This document shows, one piece after another, positions 8,829 through 18,038 of a stretch of DNA of 58,494 bases. Origin of the DNA: Streptomyces sp. SID10853 (GTDB lineage: Bacteria; Actinomycetota; Actinomycetes; Streptomycetales; Streptomycetaceae); contig NZ_JAAGLN010000013.1 of assembly GCF_010548145.1 (NCBI RefSeq), positions 1 through 58,494 on the forward strand. Reading direction: 5' to 3'. A program made the translations under genes and the position numbers. The stretch's first letter is position 1. Each line of letters begins with the position of its first letter. The notes under the pieces were generated by a model, which was not told the DNA's origin, made no database searches, and saw nothing but the letters and a program-made list of their open reading frames with translations.

Positions 8829-10004
8829 TCAGCGGCCCAGCACCTGGCGGGCCATGACCACCCGCTGGATCTGGTTGGTGCCCTCGTAGATCTGGGTGAT
8901 CTTCGCGTCGCGCATCATCCGCTCGACCGGGTGGTCGCGGACGTATCCCGCCCCGCCCAGCAGCTGAACGGCGTCGGTCGTGACGGCCATGGCCGTGTCG
9001 GACGCGAGGCACTTCGCGGCGGCGCCGAGGAAGGTCAGGTCGGCGGCCCCGGCCTGGGAGGCCGCGGCGGCGCGGTAGGTCAGAGTGCGGGCCGCCTCGA
9101 TACGCATCGCCATGTCGGCGATCATGAACTGGACGCCCTGGAACTCCGCGACCGGATGCCCGAACTGGTGGCGCTCGCGTACGTAGTCCACCGCGTAGTC
9201 CAGGGCGCCCTGGGCGATGCCCACGGCCTGGGCCGCGATGGAGATCCGGGTGTGGTCCAGCGTCCCGAGCGCCAGCCGCAGCCCGCGCCCCCGCTCGCCC
9301 AGCAGCCGGTCGGCGGGGAGGTGGACACCGTCGAAGTGGACCTCCTTGGTGACCGAACCGTGCAGGCCCATCTTGCGTTCCGGGGCACCGTAGGAGATGC
9401 CTTCGTCGGCCCCTTCGACGATGAAAGCGGAGATGCCGCGCTTGCCCTGGCCGGGGTCGGTGACCGCGAACACGATCAGCACGGCGGCCTCGCCGGCCGA
9501 TGTGATCCAGCTCTTGGTGCCGGAGAGCCGCCAGCCGTCGTCAGTGGGCTCCGCCCGGCAGGTCATCGCCGCGACGTCGCTGCCCGCCTCGCGCTCGGAG
9601 ATCGCGTACGCGCACAGCGCATCGCCCGAAGCCACCTGCGGCAGATACCGGTCGAGCTGTGCGTCGGACCCGGCGAGCAGCAGCGGGGTGACGCCGAGTT
9701 TGTTGGAGCTGAGCACGGTGGAGATGCCCGCGGACACCCGTGCCACTTCCTCGATGGCGATGGCCTGGGCGAGTGTGTCGGCGCCCGCCCCCTCGTACCG
9801 TTCGGGGACGCCGAGCGCGTGGAATCCGGCGGAGACGAGTTCCGCGTAGCCGTCGGCGGAGAAGACGTCCTCGGTGTCCGCGCGGTCCGCCAGCGGCTGG
9901 ATCCGGTCCTCGGCGAAGGCGCGTACGGAGGCACGGAAGTCCTCGTACTCGTCAGGCATCCGGTACGCGGGCTGTTCCTGCGGTGTCTGTTCAGAGGTGC
10001 TCAT
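8829..10004 (-). CDS. Acyl-CoA dehydrogenase
   Basis: 391 residues, the normal length for the family. The N-terminal helical domain, the middle beta domain with CAYAISEREAGSD and GTKSWITSAG, and the C-terminal helical domain with IYEGTNQIQR are all present. Glu374 in IYEGT is the expected catalytic base that removes the alpha proton, as in short-chain and medium-chain enzymes. It is an FAD enzyme oxidising an acyl-CoA to the trans-2-enoyl-CoA and passing electrons to ETF. It is divergent from a CoA-transferase gene with 139 bases between the starts, which suggests shared control and a small acyl-CoA catabolic unit. The chain-length preference cannot be read from sequence. Confidence 0.92.
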   Translation of the reverse strand: MSTSEQTPQEQPAYRMPDEYEDFRASVRAFAEDRIQPLADRADTEDVFSADGYAELVSAGFHALGVPERYEGAGADTLAQAIAIEEVARVSAGISTVLSSNKLGVTPLLLAGSDAQLDRYLPQVASGDALCAYAISEREAGSDVAAMTCRAEPTDDGWRLSGTKSWITSAGEAAVLIVFAVTDPGQGKRGISAFIVEGADEGISYGAPERKMGLHGSVTKEVHFDGVHLPADRLLGERGRGLRLALGTLDHTRISIAAQAVGIAQGALDYAVDYVRERHQFGHPVAEFQGVQFMIADMAMRIEAARTLTYRAAAASQAGAADLTFLGAAAKCLASDTAMAVTTDAVQLLGGAGYVRDHPVERMMRDAKITQIYEGTNQIQRVVMARQVLGR

Positions 10005-10143
10005 GGCCTCAAGTCATCCACCCCTCCACCGCCCGGCACCATGTGCGCGTGCACAACAGTGGCAGCGATCTCCGTGTTCATGCACATATCCCCGGGCCCG
10101 CCCGCGCTCCTAGCGTTCGGCGCAGTCGAACTGAGGAGTTGCC

Positions 10144-11277
10144 ATGCCGGCGTTGAGCGGCATTCGTGTGCTGGACCTGTCGCGGGTACTGGCCGGCCCG
10201 TTCTGTACGTCCCTGCTGGCCGACATCGGGGCCGATGTCGTCAAGGTCGAGCCGCCGGGCGGTGACGACACCAGGCGGCTCGGCCCGTTCGCGAAGGACG
10301 TCAGCGTCTACTTCGCGATGCTCAACCGGGACAAGCGGAGCATCGCACTCGACCTCAAGGATCCCGCGGACCTGGAGACCCTGTGGTCGCTGGCCGCGCA
10401 CGCCGACGTACTCGTGGAGAACTTCCGTCCGGGCGTCGCCGACCGGCTCGGCATCGGCGCGGCGGCGCTGCTCGCCCACAACCCGCGGCTGGTGTACGCG
10501 AGCATCTCCGGTTTCGGGCAGTCGGGCGCCATGTCCGGGCGCCCCGCCTACGACCTGATCATCCAGGCCATGTCGGGGATCATGGAGACCACCGGCAGTC
10601 CGGACGGCGAGCCGACCAAGGTCGGTGAGTCCATCGCCGATCTGCAGGCCGGTCTCTACGGTTCGTGGGCGATCTGCGCCGCGCTGGTCGAACGGGCCCG
10701 CACCGGCCGGGGCCAGCACCTGGACATCGCCATGCTGGACGCGATGGTCTCGCTCCAGCTCACCGGCGCCAGCCTGCTGGCGGCCGACGGCGCCCCGCCC
10801 ACCCGGGTCGGCAACCGGCATCCGGTCTCCACGCCGTTCGGTGTCTACCGGGCGGCCGACGCACCGGTGGTCCTGGCCGCCGCCAACGACCGCACCTTCC
10901 ACCGGCTGCTGGATCTGATCGGCCGCCCCGAGCTGGCCGAACACCCCGTCTACCGCACCGACGAGGCGCGTACGGCCCACGAGCCGGAGGTCCGCGCCAC
11001 CATCGAGAGCTGGACGCGGCAGCACTCCGCGGCCGAGATCGTCGCGCTCGCCGGGGAACAGGGCGTTCCCGCGGGCCCGGTGCAGGATCTCCAGCAGGCC
11101 ATCGACAGTGTCCGCCCGCGGGGCGTCACCGGCGGGTTCCTGCATCCTTCGCTGGAGGGCATGACCGCCCTGCGCCAACCCGTCGTGTTCCAGGGCGCGT
11201 CCGGCGCCGCGCCGTCCAGCACCCCGGACCTGGACGCGCACCACGAGGAGATCATCCGCGACTGGACCGGCGGCTGA
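10144..11277 (+). CDS. Class III CoA-transferase (CaiB/BaiF family)
   Basis: 377 residues. It starts at an ATG with a GAGGAG-type site (GAGGAGTTGCCATG). Family marks include GIRVLDLSRVLAGPF at the N terminus, NFRPGVADRLG near 93-103 and GEPTKVGESIADLQAG, in which Asp166 is the expected catalytic residue that forms the acyl anhydride with substrate. The C-terminal GVPAGPVQDL segment is also typical. These enzymes move CoA between carboxylic acids and usually activate a substrate for beta-oxidation. It is divergent from the acyl-CoA dehydrogenase and followed by a TetR regulator, so the three may form one acid-degradation unit. The substrate is unknown. Confidence 0.9.
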   Translation: MPALSGIRVLDLSRVLAGPFCTSLLADIGADVVKVEPPGGDDTRRLGPFAKDVSVYFAMLNRDKRSIALDLKDPADLETLWSLAAHADVLVENFRPGVADRLGIGAAALLAHNPRLVYASISGFGQSGAMSGRPAYDLIIQAMSGIMETTGSPDGEPTKVGESIADLQAGLYGSWAICAALVERARTGRGQHLDIAMLDAMVSLQLTGASLLAADGAPPTRVGNRHPVSTPFGVYRAADAPVVLAAANDRTFHRLLDLIGRPELAEHPVYRTDEARTAHEPEVRATIESWTRQHSAAEIVALAGEQGVPAGPVQDLQQAIDSVRPRGVTGGFLHPSLEGMTALRQPVVFQGASGAAPSSTPDLDAHHEEIIRDWTGG

Positions 11278-11339
11278 TGCTCACGGGGGAGCCGGTCCGC
11301 CCAACACCCGGCGGCACCACAGTCGGTACCCTGTTCTCC

Positions 11340-12080
11340 ATGACGACCGGGGTACGCCGCAGGATGGGCGTCGAAGAGCGCAGGCAGCAGCTGATCAGCG
11401 TCGCCCTCGACCTGTTCAGCCACCGCTCCCCCGACGATGTCTCCATCGACGAGATAGCCGCGGCCGCGGGCATTTCGCGGCCGCTCGTCTACCACTACTT
11501 CCCCGGCAAGCAGAGTCTGTACGAGGCGGCGCTGCGCCGCGCCGCCGACGAGCTGGCCGAGCGGTTCGTCGAGCCGCGCGAAGGGCCGCTGGGGGCACGG
11601 CTGCTGCGGGTGATGCAGCGGTTCTTCGACTTCGTCGACGAGCACGGCCCCGGCTTCTCGGCGCTGATGCGCGGCGGCCCCGCGGTGGGTTCCACCACCA
11701 CCAGCGCGATGATCGACGAGGTGCGCACCGCCGCGTATCTCCAGATCCTGTCCCATCTGGATGTCCAGGAGCCGCCCGCCAGGCTCCAGTTGGTGGTCAG
11801 ATCCTGGGTGTCGCTCGCCGAGTCGACCGCGCTGATCTGGCTGGACGGGCGGAGCATTCCGCGGGCCGAGCTGGAATTGCAGCTGGTGCACGACTTCGCG
11901 GCGCTGGCCGCGGTGAGCGCAGCGTACGACACAGCGATGGCGTCGGTCGTACGGCGGATACTGAGCGAGGAACCCGCCGACGGGCCGTTCGGGGACCTGG
12001 TGGGGCGGCTGCTCTCCCTGGCACCGCTGCCCGGGGCTGAGCCGCCCGCCGCTGAGCTGCCCGCCCAGCGGACCGGCTGA
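11340..12080 (+). CDS. TetR-family regulator
   Basis: 246 residues. A TetR helix-turn-helix lies at about residues 16-62 (ISVALDLFSHRSPDDVSIDEIAAAAGISRPLVYHYFPGKQSLYEAAL, quoted here only as start and end: ISVALDLF to SLYEAAL). The rest is the all-helical ligand domain with a Pro/Ala-rich tail. The ATG is 62 bases after the CoA-transferase stop, so it may be co-transcribed with it and could regulate the divergent acyl-CoA dehydrogenase/CoA-transferase promoter region. It ends 7 bases before the stop of the convergent DUF4230 gene. The effector is unknown; an acyl-CoA is a reasonable guess from context only. Confidence 0.85.
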   Translation: MTTGVRRRMGVEERRQQLISVALDLFSHRSPDDVSIDEIAAAAGISRPLVYHYFPGKQSLYEAALRRAADELAERFVEPREGPLGARLLRVMQRFFDFVDEHGPGFSALMRGGPAVGSTTTSAMIDEVRTAAYLQILSHLDVQEPPARLQLVVRSWVSLAESTALIWLDGRSIPRAELELQLVHDFAALAAVSAAYDTAMASVVRRILSEEPADGPFGDLVGRLLSLAPLPGAEPPAAELPAQRTG

Positions 12081-12087
12081 GTCCAGC

Positions 12088-12804
12088 TCAGGGTTTTCCG
12101 TAGACCACGGTGACCTGTTTGAAGCCGAGCGAGTGCAGCAGCCCCTGGAGCATGCTCGTGGTGTTCTTCTCGGCGCGTGCCGCCAGGCCGCTGTCCTTGG
12201 CCGCGTCGGCGATGTGCCGCGCCGCGAGCTTCTGCACCGCGTGCTCGTTGTTGGGGTTGTCCGAGAAGAAGTCGCCGAGCCGGTCGAGCAGCCCGCGCTG
12301 CTTGGAGACGGCGTACGAGCGGTCCGGGTCGATGGCGGGCTTGGCGAGCACCGCGTGCGGCAGCCGGAGCGTGGCCGTGGTGCGGTCCTTGTTCACGGTC
12401 ACCCCGCTGGTGCCGGTCCTGCCGAGGTCGACATAGGAGCCGACGGTGCCGGCGCCCACGTACAGCATCCGGGAGCCGCGGATCGCGTCCGGCAGGAACT
12501 TGGTGTCCTTCTCCAGGTCCACGACGACCTGGAAGTTCCCTGACGCGGCCTCGTACCGGCTCATGTCCTGGATCGACTTGAGCAGGGCGGGGCCCGACCG
12601 GTCCTGGGTCTTCTCGCCGAACACGTCGCCGAGGCCCGGCAGCAGGTCGAGCCTGCTGCCGAGCAGCAGCAGCGCGAGGACCAGGACCAGGCCCACCGGC
12701 GCTTTGATCCACCAGGAGCGACGGGTACCGCGACGCCCCTGATCACTCGCCGCGCCCCTCGCTGGGTCCCTCTCCGCTTCGGTCTCTGCTCGGGTCTGCG
12801 TCAT
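12088..12804 (-). CDS. DUF4230 membrane-anchored protein
   Basis: 238 residues. A charged N terminus is followed by one membrane span (about 33-50) and an extracytoplasmic domain resembling DUF4230 (RYEAASGNFQVVVDLEKD, then VGSYVDLG and a C-terminal KNTTSMLQGLLHSLGF region). The function of this family is not known. It lies 43 bases downstream of the CHMI-type tautomerase and in the same direction, so the two probably share a transcript. No catalytic motif is visible. Confidence 0.75.
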   Translation of the reverse strand: MTQTRAETEAERDPARGAASDQGRRGTRRSWWIKAPVGLVLVLALLLLGSRLDLLPGLGDVFGEKTQDRSGPALLKSIQDMSRYEAASGNFQVVVDLEKDTKFLPDAIRGSRMLYVGAGTVGSYVDLGRTGTSGVTVNKDRTTATLRLPHAVLAKPAIDPDRSYAVSKQRGLLDRLGDFFSDNPNNEHAVQKLAARHIADAAKDSGLAARAEKNTTSMLQGLLHSLGFKQVTVVYGKP

Positions 12805-12847
12805 GGGGTCCGGGTTCCCCCGTACTCCATGAACACTCGGCCCCTGC

Positions 12848-13195
12848 TCAGCCGTTGCGGTAGGACGGGTCCAGATCGCGGGTCTCGGCGGAGAGGTGCA
12901 CCGTGCCGGGCGTGGGCTTCAGATGCCGGCGTACGAGGCCGATGACCGCCTCGCTGAGCCGCGCCTTGGCCTCGTCCGTGCGGCCGGCCAGCAGCGCGAT
13001 GTCGACATGCACCACGGCGTCGTCACCGGCGCCGTCACCCACGACGAATCCGGCCGTCCTGACGAAGCGCGTCTTGCAGGCGGGGAGCCGGGCGGCGACC
13101 GTCTCCACGACGACCGGGTGCACGCCGAGCGCGAAGCCCGTACGGTCGAACGCGTCCTCCAGGGAGTCGGAGTACTCGACGGTGATCTGCGGCAT
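12848..13195 (-). CDS. 5-carboxymethyl-2-hydroxymuconate isomerase-family tautomerase
   Basis: 115 residues beginning MPQITVEYSDSL. The proline after the initiator Met is the catalytic residue of the tautomerase superfamily and becomes N-terminal once Met is removed. Length and the LLAGRTDEAK and ETRDLDPSYR segments match the CHMI (HpaF-like) group, which isomerises 5-carboxymethyl-2-hydroxymuconate in homoprotocatechuate breakdown. No other homoprotocatechuate gene is nearby, so the real substrate may be a different enol or keto acid. It sits upstream of the DUF4230 gene and 109 bases after the malR-like stop. Confidence 0.8.
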   Translation of the reverse strand: MPQITVEYSDSLEDAFDRTGFALGVHPVVVETVAARLPACKTRFVRTAGFVVGDGAGDDAVVHVDIALLAGRTDEAKARLSEAVIGLVRRHLKPTPGTVHLSAETRDLDPSYRNG

Positions 13196-13304
13196 GGCGG
13201 ATTCCTCCCGGCTGCGGTCGGGGACGGACGGCGCCCGCCCCGGGGCGGCAGGGCGGAGCGGCGCGCTGCCACCGCCCAGCCTCGCACGCCGCTCCCGCCG
13301 CCGG

Positions 13305-14327
13305 TCAGCCGGTACGCCGGGCCGTGGAGCCCCGTACCACCAGCTCGGGCCGGAAGACGAACTCCGTACGCTGGACCGGGTTTCCGCCGATCTCCTCCAG
13401 GAGCGCGCCCACCGCAGCCGCGGCCATCGCCTGGACGGGCTGGCGGACCGTCGTCAGCGGCGGACTGGTGAAGGCGATCAGCTGCGAGTCGTCGAAGCCG
13501 ACCACCGAGATGTCGTCGGGGACTTCGAGTCCGCGCTCGCGGGCCGCCCGGACGACACCCAGCGCCATCAGGTCGCTGCCGCACACCACGGCCGTGCACC
13601 CCTGGTCGAACAGCGCGCCCGCCGCGGCCCGGCCGCCCTCGACGCTGAACAGGGTGTGCTGGATCAGGGCTCCGGCCTCGTCGGCCGACTGTCCGAGCCG
13701 GGCCGCCACCGCCTCGATGAACCCCTCGCGTTTGCGGCGCGACGGCACATAGCGGAGCTGGCCGATGGCCAGACCGATCCTGCGGTGCCCGAGGTCGGCG
13801 AGATGGCGCACGGCCATCTGGGCCGCCGCGTGGTCGTCGGGCGAGACGAAGGGCGCGCTGATCCGTTCGTTGTAGCCATTGATCAGGACGAACGGCACCC
13901 CGCGCTCGGTGAGACCGGCGTACCGCTCCGGGTCGGACGAGGTGTCGGCGTGCAGTCCCGAGAGGAAGACGATGCCGCCCACCCCGCGCTCCACCAGCTG
14001 CTCGACCAGTTCGTCCTCGGTGGCGCCGCCCGGCATCTGCGTACAGAGGACCGGGGTGAAGCCGTGCCCCGCGAGCACCTGCTCCACGGCCTGGGCGAAG
14101 GCCGGGAAGATGGGGTTGGTCAGCTCGGGGGTCACCAGACCGATCAGCCCGGCGCTGCGCCGGCGCAGCCGTACGGGCCGCTCGTAGCCGAGGACGTCGA
14201 GCGCCGCGAGCACCCGCTGGCGCGTGGTGTCCGCGACGCCCGGCTTCCCGTTGAGCACCCGGCTCACGGTGGCCTCGCTGACGGCGGCCTGCGCGGCGAT
14301 GTGCGCGAGGCGGGGAGGTGCCGTCAC
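13305..14327 (-). CDS. malR: LacI-family regulator of the maltose locus (copy 1)
   Basis: 340 residues from a GTG that overlaps the aglA stop as GTGA, so it is translationally coupled to aglA. The N-terminal HTH (LAHIAAQAAVSEATVSRVL) is followed by the hinge helix and a periplasmic-binding-protein-like sugar domain with DDISVVGFDDS and SPPLTTVRQP. The recognition helix and hinge are nearly identical to those of the second LacI gene at 21.3 kb, and the whole proteins are closely similar, so both should recognise the same operators. In Streptomyces, MalR of this type represses malEFG until maltodextrin is present. Here it is the last gene of the malEFG-aglA run instead of standing next to malE. 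Confidence 0.85.
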   Translation of the reverse strand: MTAPPRLAHIAAQAAVSEATVSRVLNGKPGVADTTRQRVLAALDVLGYERPVRLRRRSAGLIGLVTPELTNPIFPAFAQAVEQVLAGHGFTPVLCTQMPGGATEDELVEQLVERGVGGIVFLSGLHADTSSDPERYAGLTERGVPFVLINGYNERISAPFVSPDDHAAAQMAVRHLADLGHRRIGLAIGQLRYVPSRRKREGFIEAVAARLGQSADEAGALIQHTLFSVEGGRAAAGALFDQGCTAVVCGSDLMALGVVRAARERGLEVPDDISVVGFDDSQLIAFTSPPLTTVRQPVQAMAAAAVGALLEEIGGNPVQRTEFVFRPELVVRGSTARRTG

Positions 14328-16039
14328 ACCGACCACCAGACGGTGCTGTCCGCGGGCAGCTCGAACTCGCTGTTCTCCGGCAGGACTCCGGTGGCTCCGG
14401 TGGCTCCGGTGACTTCGGCAGCTCCGGTGGCTCCGGTGACCTCGGTGCTGGCCAGTACCATCCGCCCCGGCACGGGCAGGCGCACCGGGCGGCCGGTGGT
14501 GTTGACCGTGCAGCGGAAGCCGGGGCGGGCGAACGCCAGCACACCGTCCGGGGTGCCGGGGAGCCACTCGACGGACTCGCCTGCGCCGAGGCCGGGCAGC
14601 TCCCGCCGTAGGGAGAGCGCGCGCCGGTACAGCTCCAGGGTGGATCCGCTGTCGCCGGTCTGCGCCTCGACGCTCAGCGCGCCCCAGCCCGCGGGCTGCG
14701 GGAGCCAGCTGCCGCCGCTGCCGAAGCCGTACGAGGAGCCTTCGGCGGTCCACGGAAGGGGCACCCGGCAGCCGTCGCGGAAGCCGTCCTGGCCGGCCGC
14801 GCGGAAGAACGACGGGTCCTGCCTGACCTCGTCGGGCAGGTCGGTGACGTCCGGGAGGCCCAGTTCCTCGCCCTGGTAGAGGTAGGCCGAGCCGGGCAGC
14901 GCCAGCATCAGCAGGGTCGCCGCACGGGCCCGCCGCAGGCCGAGCTCCGGGTCGCCCGGGGTACGGATCTGGGTGCCGGCCGGCGGATTGGCGAAGCGGG
15001 TCGTGTGCCGGGTGACGTCGTGGTTGGAGAGCACCCAGGTGGCGGGGGCACCCACCGGGCGCATCGCCGCCAGCGACCCATCGATGACCTCGCGCAGCTC
15101 GGCGGCGTCCCAGTGGGTGCCCAGGTACTGGAAGTTGAACGCCTGGTGCAGCTCGTCGGGGCGTACGTAGTGTGCGGTGCGCTCCACCGTCGGCGTCCAT
15201 GCCTCGGCCACGGCTATCCGCTCGCCCGGGTACTCGTCGAGGATGGTGCGCCAGGAGCGGTAGATCTCGTGGACGCCGTCCTGGTCGAAGAACGGCATGA
15301 CGTCATTGCCCAGCAGCCTGAGCTGGTCGCTGCCGCCGAGGTCGGGCAGGCCGGGCGCCTTGACGAGCCCGTGGGCGACGTCGACCCGGAAGCCGTCGAC
15401 GCCCATGTCGAGCCAGAACCGCAGGATCGAGCGGAACTCGTCGGCGACCGCCGGGTGCTCCCAGTTGAGGTCGGGCTGCTCGGGGGCGAAGAGATGGAGG
15501 TACCAGGAGCCGTCGGCCACCCGGGTCCAGGCGGGGCCGCCGAAGATGGACTCCCAGTCGTTGGGCGGGAGTTCACCGTTCTCGCCCTTTCCCGCGCGGA
15601 AGTGGTAGCGGTCGCGCAGCGGCGACGACGGGCCGTCGCCGATGGCGCGCCTGAACCACTCGTACTGGTCGGACGTGTGGTTGGGCACCACGTCCACGAT
15701 GATCCGCAGCCCGAGGTCATGGGCGTCGCGGATCAGCGCGTCGGCGTCCAGGAGCGTGCCGAACATGGGGTCGATGGCCCGGTAGTCGGCGACGTCGTAT
15801 CCGGCGTCGGCCTGTGGGGACGCGTAGAACGGCGAGAGCCAGACCGCGTCGATACCGAGGTCGCGCAGATACGGCAGCCGGCTGCGGACGCCTTCGATGT
15901 CGCCCATGCCGTCGCCGTTGCTGTCGGCGAAGCTGCGCGGATAGACCTGATAGATCACCGCGTCCCGCCACCAGCCGGTGCGGTCAGCGGCCGACGGGGC
16001 GGCGGCGCGGTCGGCGGGGGCGGCGGAGTGCTGAGTCAT
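14324..16039 (-). CDS. aglA: GH13 alpha-glucosidase (copy 1)
   Basis: 571 residues. GH13 regions are all present: DVVPNH (116-121), GFRVDVAH with nucleophile Asp220, AVAEAW with acid/base Glu279, and SNHD with Asp341. The ELGLPDV and QDGFRDGCRVPLPW segments match the GH13_23/30-type alpha-glucosidases. No signal peptide is seen, so it would act in the cytoplasm on maltodextrins brought in by MalEFG. The ATG at 16039 is chosen for its AGGGAAG site; an in-frame ATG 60 bases upstream has none and would add a repeat-encoded THL tract. The C-terminal beta domain contains a VTGATGA-type repeat insertion that the paralogue at 19.7 kb lacks. Confidence 0.9.
   Translation of the reverse strand: MTQHSAAPADRAAAPSAADRTGWWRDAVIYQVYPRSFADSNGDGMGDIEGVRSRLPYLRDLGIDAVWLSPFYASPQADAGYDVADYRAIDPMFGTLLDADALIRDAHDLGLRIIVDVVPNHTSDQYEWFRRAIGDGPSSPLRDRYHFRAGKGENGELPPNDWESIFGGPAWTRVADGSWYLHLFAPEQPDLNWEHPAVADEFRSILRFWLDMGVDGFRVDVAHGLVKAPGLPDLGGSDQLRLLGNDVMPFFDQDGVHEIYRSWRTILDEYPGERIAVAEAWTPTVERTAHYVRPDELHQAFNFQYLGTHWDAAELREVIDGSLAAMRPVGAPATWVLSNHDVTRHTTRFANPPAGTQIRTPGDPELGLRRARAATLLMLALPGSAYLYQGEELGLPDVTDLPDEVRQDPSFFRAAGQDGFRDGCRVPLPWTAEGSSYGFGSGGSWLPQPAGWGALSVEAQTGDSGSTLELYRRALSLRRELPGLGAGESVEWLPGTPDGVLAFARPGFRCTVNTTGRPVRLPVPGRMVLASTEVTGATGAAEVTGATGATGVLPENSEFELPADSTVWWSV
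14386..14446 (-). repeat. 9-bp coding repeat inside aglA copy 1
   Basis: GGTGGCTCC/GGTGACTTC-type nine-base units are repeated about seven times and encode a collagen-like EVTGATG...GATG tract just before the last 20 residues of the enzyme. The paralogous enzyme has no equivalent, so this is a recent slippage-type expansion in a surface loop. Confidence 0.7.
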
Positions 16040-16055
16040 GTCTTCCCTGGGTGAG

Positions 16056-16095
16056 TCAGATGCGTCAGTCAGATGCGTCAGATGTGTCAGATGCG
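16056..16095 (-). repeat. Four TCAGATGYG units between malG and aglA
   Basis: TCAGATGCG occurs at 16056-16064, 16069-16077 and 16087-16095, and TCAGATGTG at 16078-16086, with one 4-base interruption. The array fills most of the 80-base gap between the malG stop and the aglA ribosome binding site. It is probably a slippage product; no function is evident. Confidence 0.65.
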
Positions 16096-16119
16096 TCATG
16101 GGGGGTGTGCGGAAGGGGC

Positions 16120-17025
16120 TCAGCCCTTGGTCCCGCCCGCCGTCAGGCCGGTGACCAGGTGCTTCTGCACCAGGTAGAAGATGACGGAGACGGGGATGGC
16201 GATGAGGACGGCGGTGGCCGCCATGTAGTTCCACTGGGCGTCGTGCTCGCTGACGAAGCTGGAGAGGCCCACCGCGAGGGTGTACTTGCTGTCGTCGAGC
16301 ATGAACGTCGAGGCGAAGGCGACCTCGCCCCAGGCGGTCAGGCAGGTGTAGAAGCCGGCCACCGCGAGGCCGGGCCTGGCGAGCGGCAGGATGAGCCGCC
16401 AGAAGGTGCCGAAGGGGCTGAGCCCGTCGACCCGTCCCGCCTCGTCGATCTCGTACGGGATGGTGTCGAAGTACCCCTTGAGCATCCAGGCGCAGTACGG
16501 CACGGCGGTGGAGCAGTACACCAGGATCAGGGCGCCGAAGGTGTCGATGAGGCCGAGGTCCGCGAGGATCACGTACATCGGCACCATCAGGACGGCGACC
16601 GGGAACATCTGGGTGACGAGCAGCAGCCACATCAGCTTCTTGTGACCGGGGAACCGCATCCGGGAGACCGCGTAGCCGGCGGTGGCGGCCATGAACACGC
16701 CGATGACGCTGGTCGCGACGGCGATCAGGGCGGTGTTGCCGAGCCAGGTGAAGAAGCGGGTGTGCTCCAGGACGAAGGAGTAGTTGGAGAACGAGAGCTT
16801 GGACCAGATCCGGCCCGGGTGCAGATAGTCGCTCTTGTCGGGGCCGAGCGAGAGGAAGGCCAGCCAGGCGATCGGGAAGAGCGCGATCAGACTGGCGATA
16901 CTGAGCGCCGTGTGCGAGAGCACGGTGGCCCTGCGGCTTGGCCGGTCGCGGCGGACCGGGCGGGCGGGCCGCCGCACGGGCTGCGGCGTCCGCTCGGCCG
17001 GTGTGGTCTCCGTGGTGAGAGTCAT
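16120..17025 (-). CDS. malG: Maltose/maltodextrin ABC transporter permease MalG
   Basis: 301 residues. After an Arg-rich cytoplasmic N terminus come six predicted membrane spans. The EAA loop that contacts the ATPase reads EAGRVDGLSPFGTFWRLILP. The protein ends in GLTAGGTKG, typical of MalG-type permeases, which close with a Gly-rich tail near the binding-protein interface. It lies 32 bases after malF. No ATPase gene is in the operon; in Streptomyces the shared ATPase MsiK is encoded elsewhere, which would fit. Confidence 0.93.
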   Translation of the reverse strand: MTLTTETTPAERTPQPVRRPARPVRRDRPSRRATVLSHTALSIASLIALFPIAWLAFLSLGPDKSDYLHPGRIWSKLSFSNYSFVLEHTRFFTWLGNTALIAVATSVIGVFMAATAGYAVSRMRFPGHKKLMWLLLVTQMFPVAVLMVPMYVILADLGLIDTFGALILVYCSTAVPYCAWMLKGYFDTIPYEIDEAGRVDGLSPFGTFWRLILPLARPGLAVAGFYTCLTAWGEVAFASTFMLDDSKYTLAVGLSSFVSEHDAQWNYMAATAVLIAIPVSVIFYLVQKHLVTGLTAGGTKG

Positions 17026-17057
17026 CGGGGTTCCTGCCTTCGGGGTTCCGGCCGGTC

Positions 17058-18038
17058 TCAGCTGTTGGCCTTCTCGCTACGGGCCAGCCAGCGCCGGTAG
17101 AAGGAGGTGAAGACGATCAGGATGGAGAGCAGCAGTACGCCGTACGCCGCCGACTGGGCGTAGTCCCTGGGCTGCTGGCCGAAGCCCAGGCGGTAGGCCC
17201 AGGTGACGAGGATCTGGGCGTCGGGTGCGCCGTTGCCGAACAGCAGGAAGATGATGGCGAACTGGTTGAACGTCCAGATGATGCCGAGCAGGACGACGGT
17301 GGAGCTGACCGAGCGCAGGCCGGGCAGTGTGACGTTGATGAAGCGCTGCCAGGGGCTCGCGCCGTCCATCTCGGCGGCCTCGTACAGGTCGGCGGAGATC
17401 GACTGGAGTCCGCCGAGCAGCGACACCATCATGAAGGGCACACCGCACCAGGTGTTGACGATGATCGCGGCGAGCTGCTGGAAGTGCGGCTCCTCCAGCC
17501 AGGCGGGCTGGGGCAGCTGGAGGCCGCCGAGCACCGCGTTCACGATGCCGGAGTCACCGAGCATGATCCGCCAGGAGAAGACGGTGACGAACGTGGGCAC
17601 CGCCCAGGGCAGGATCAGCAGCATCCGGTAGAAGGTCCGGCCGCGGAGCTTCTGGTTGAGCAGCAGGGCCAGGCCGAGGCCGATGCAGTAGTGCAGGGCC
17701 ACGCAGGCGGCGGTCCAGACGACGGTCCAGAGGAAGTGGGACCAGAAGCGGTCCCAGGCCGTCGGGCCCCAGAGGATGTCCGCGTAGTTGTGCAGACCGA
17801 TGAACTTGTAGGTGGCGTCGATGTGGTTGACGCCGATGGTGCGGGCCGAGTTCAGGCTGTTCGCGTCGGTCAGGGTGAGGTAGAGGCCCTGGACCAGCGG
17901 GTAGCCCACCAGCACGCCGAGGACGACGACGACCGGGGCCGCCATCGCGTAGGCGTACCAGTGCTTCTGCCAGGACTGTTTGATGCGCTGCGCCGGCCCA
18001 CGACGCTTGGGGCCCGCGCCTGCGACGGCAACGGTCAT
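17058..18038 (-). CDS. malF: Maltose/maltodextrin ABC transporter permease MalF
   Basis: 326 residues with six predicted spans. The EAA motif reads EAAEMDGASPWQRFINVTLPG, which pairs with the corresponding loop of MalG. The protein begins with a basic cytoplasmic segment and a first span near 30-50. It follows malE by 86 bases and precedes malG by 32, in one direction, so malE-malF-malG-aglA-malR should be one transcript. It forms the heterodimeric membrane channel with MalG. Confidence 0.93.
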   Translation of the reverse strand: MTVAVAGAGPKRRGPAQRIKQSWQKHWYAYAMAAPVVVVLGVLVGYPLVQGLYLTLTDANSLNSARTIGVNHIDATYKFIGLHNYADILWGPTAWDRFWSHFLWTVVWTAACVALHYCIGLGLALLLNQKLRGRTFYRMLLILPWAVPTFVTVFSWRIMLGDSGIVNAVLGGLQLPQPAWLEEPHFQQLAAIIVNTWCGVPFMMVSLLGGLQSISADLYEAAEMDGASPWQRFINVTLPGLRSVSSTVVLLGIIWTFNQFAIIFLLFGNGAPDAQILVTWAYRLGFGQQPRDYAQSAAYGVLLLSILIVFTSFYRRWLARSEKANS

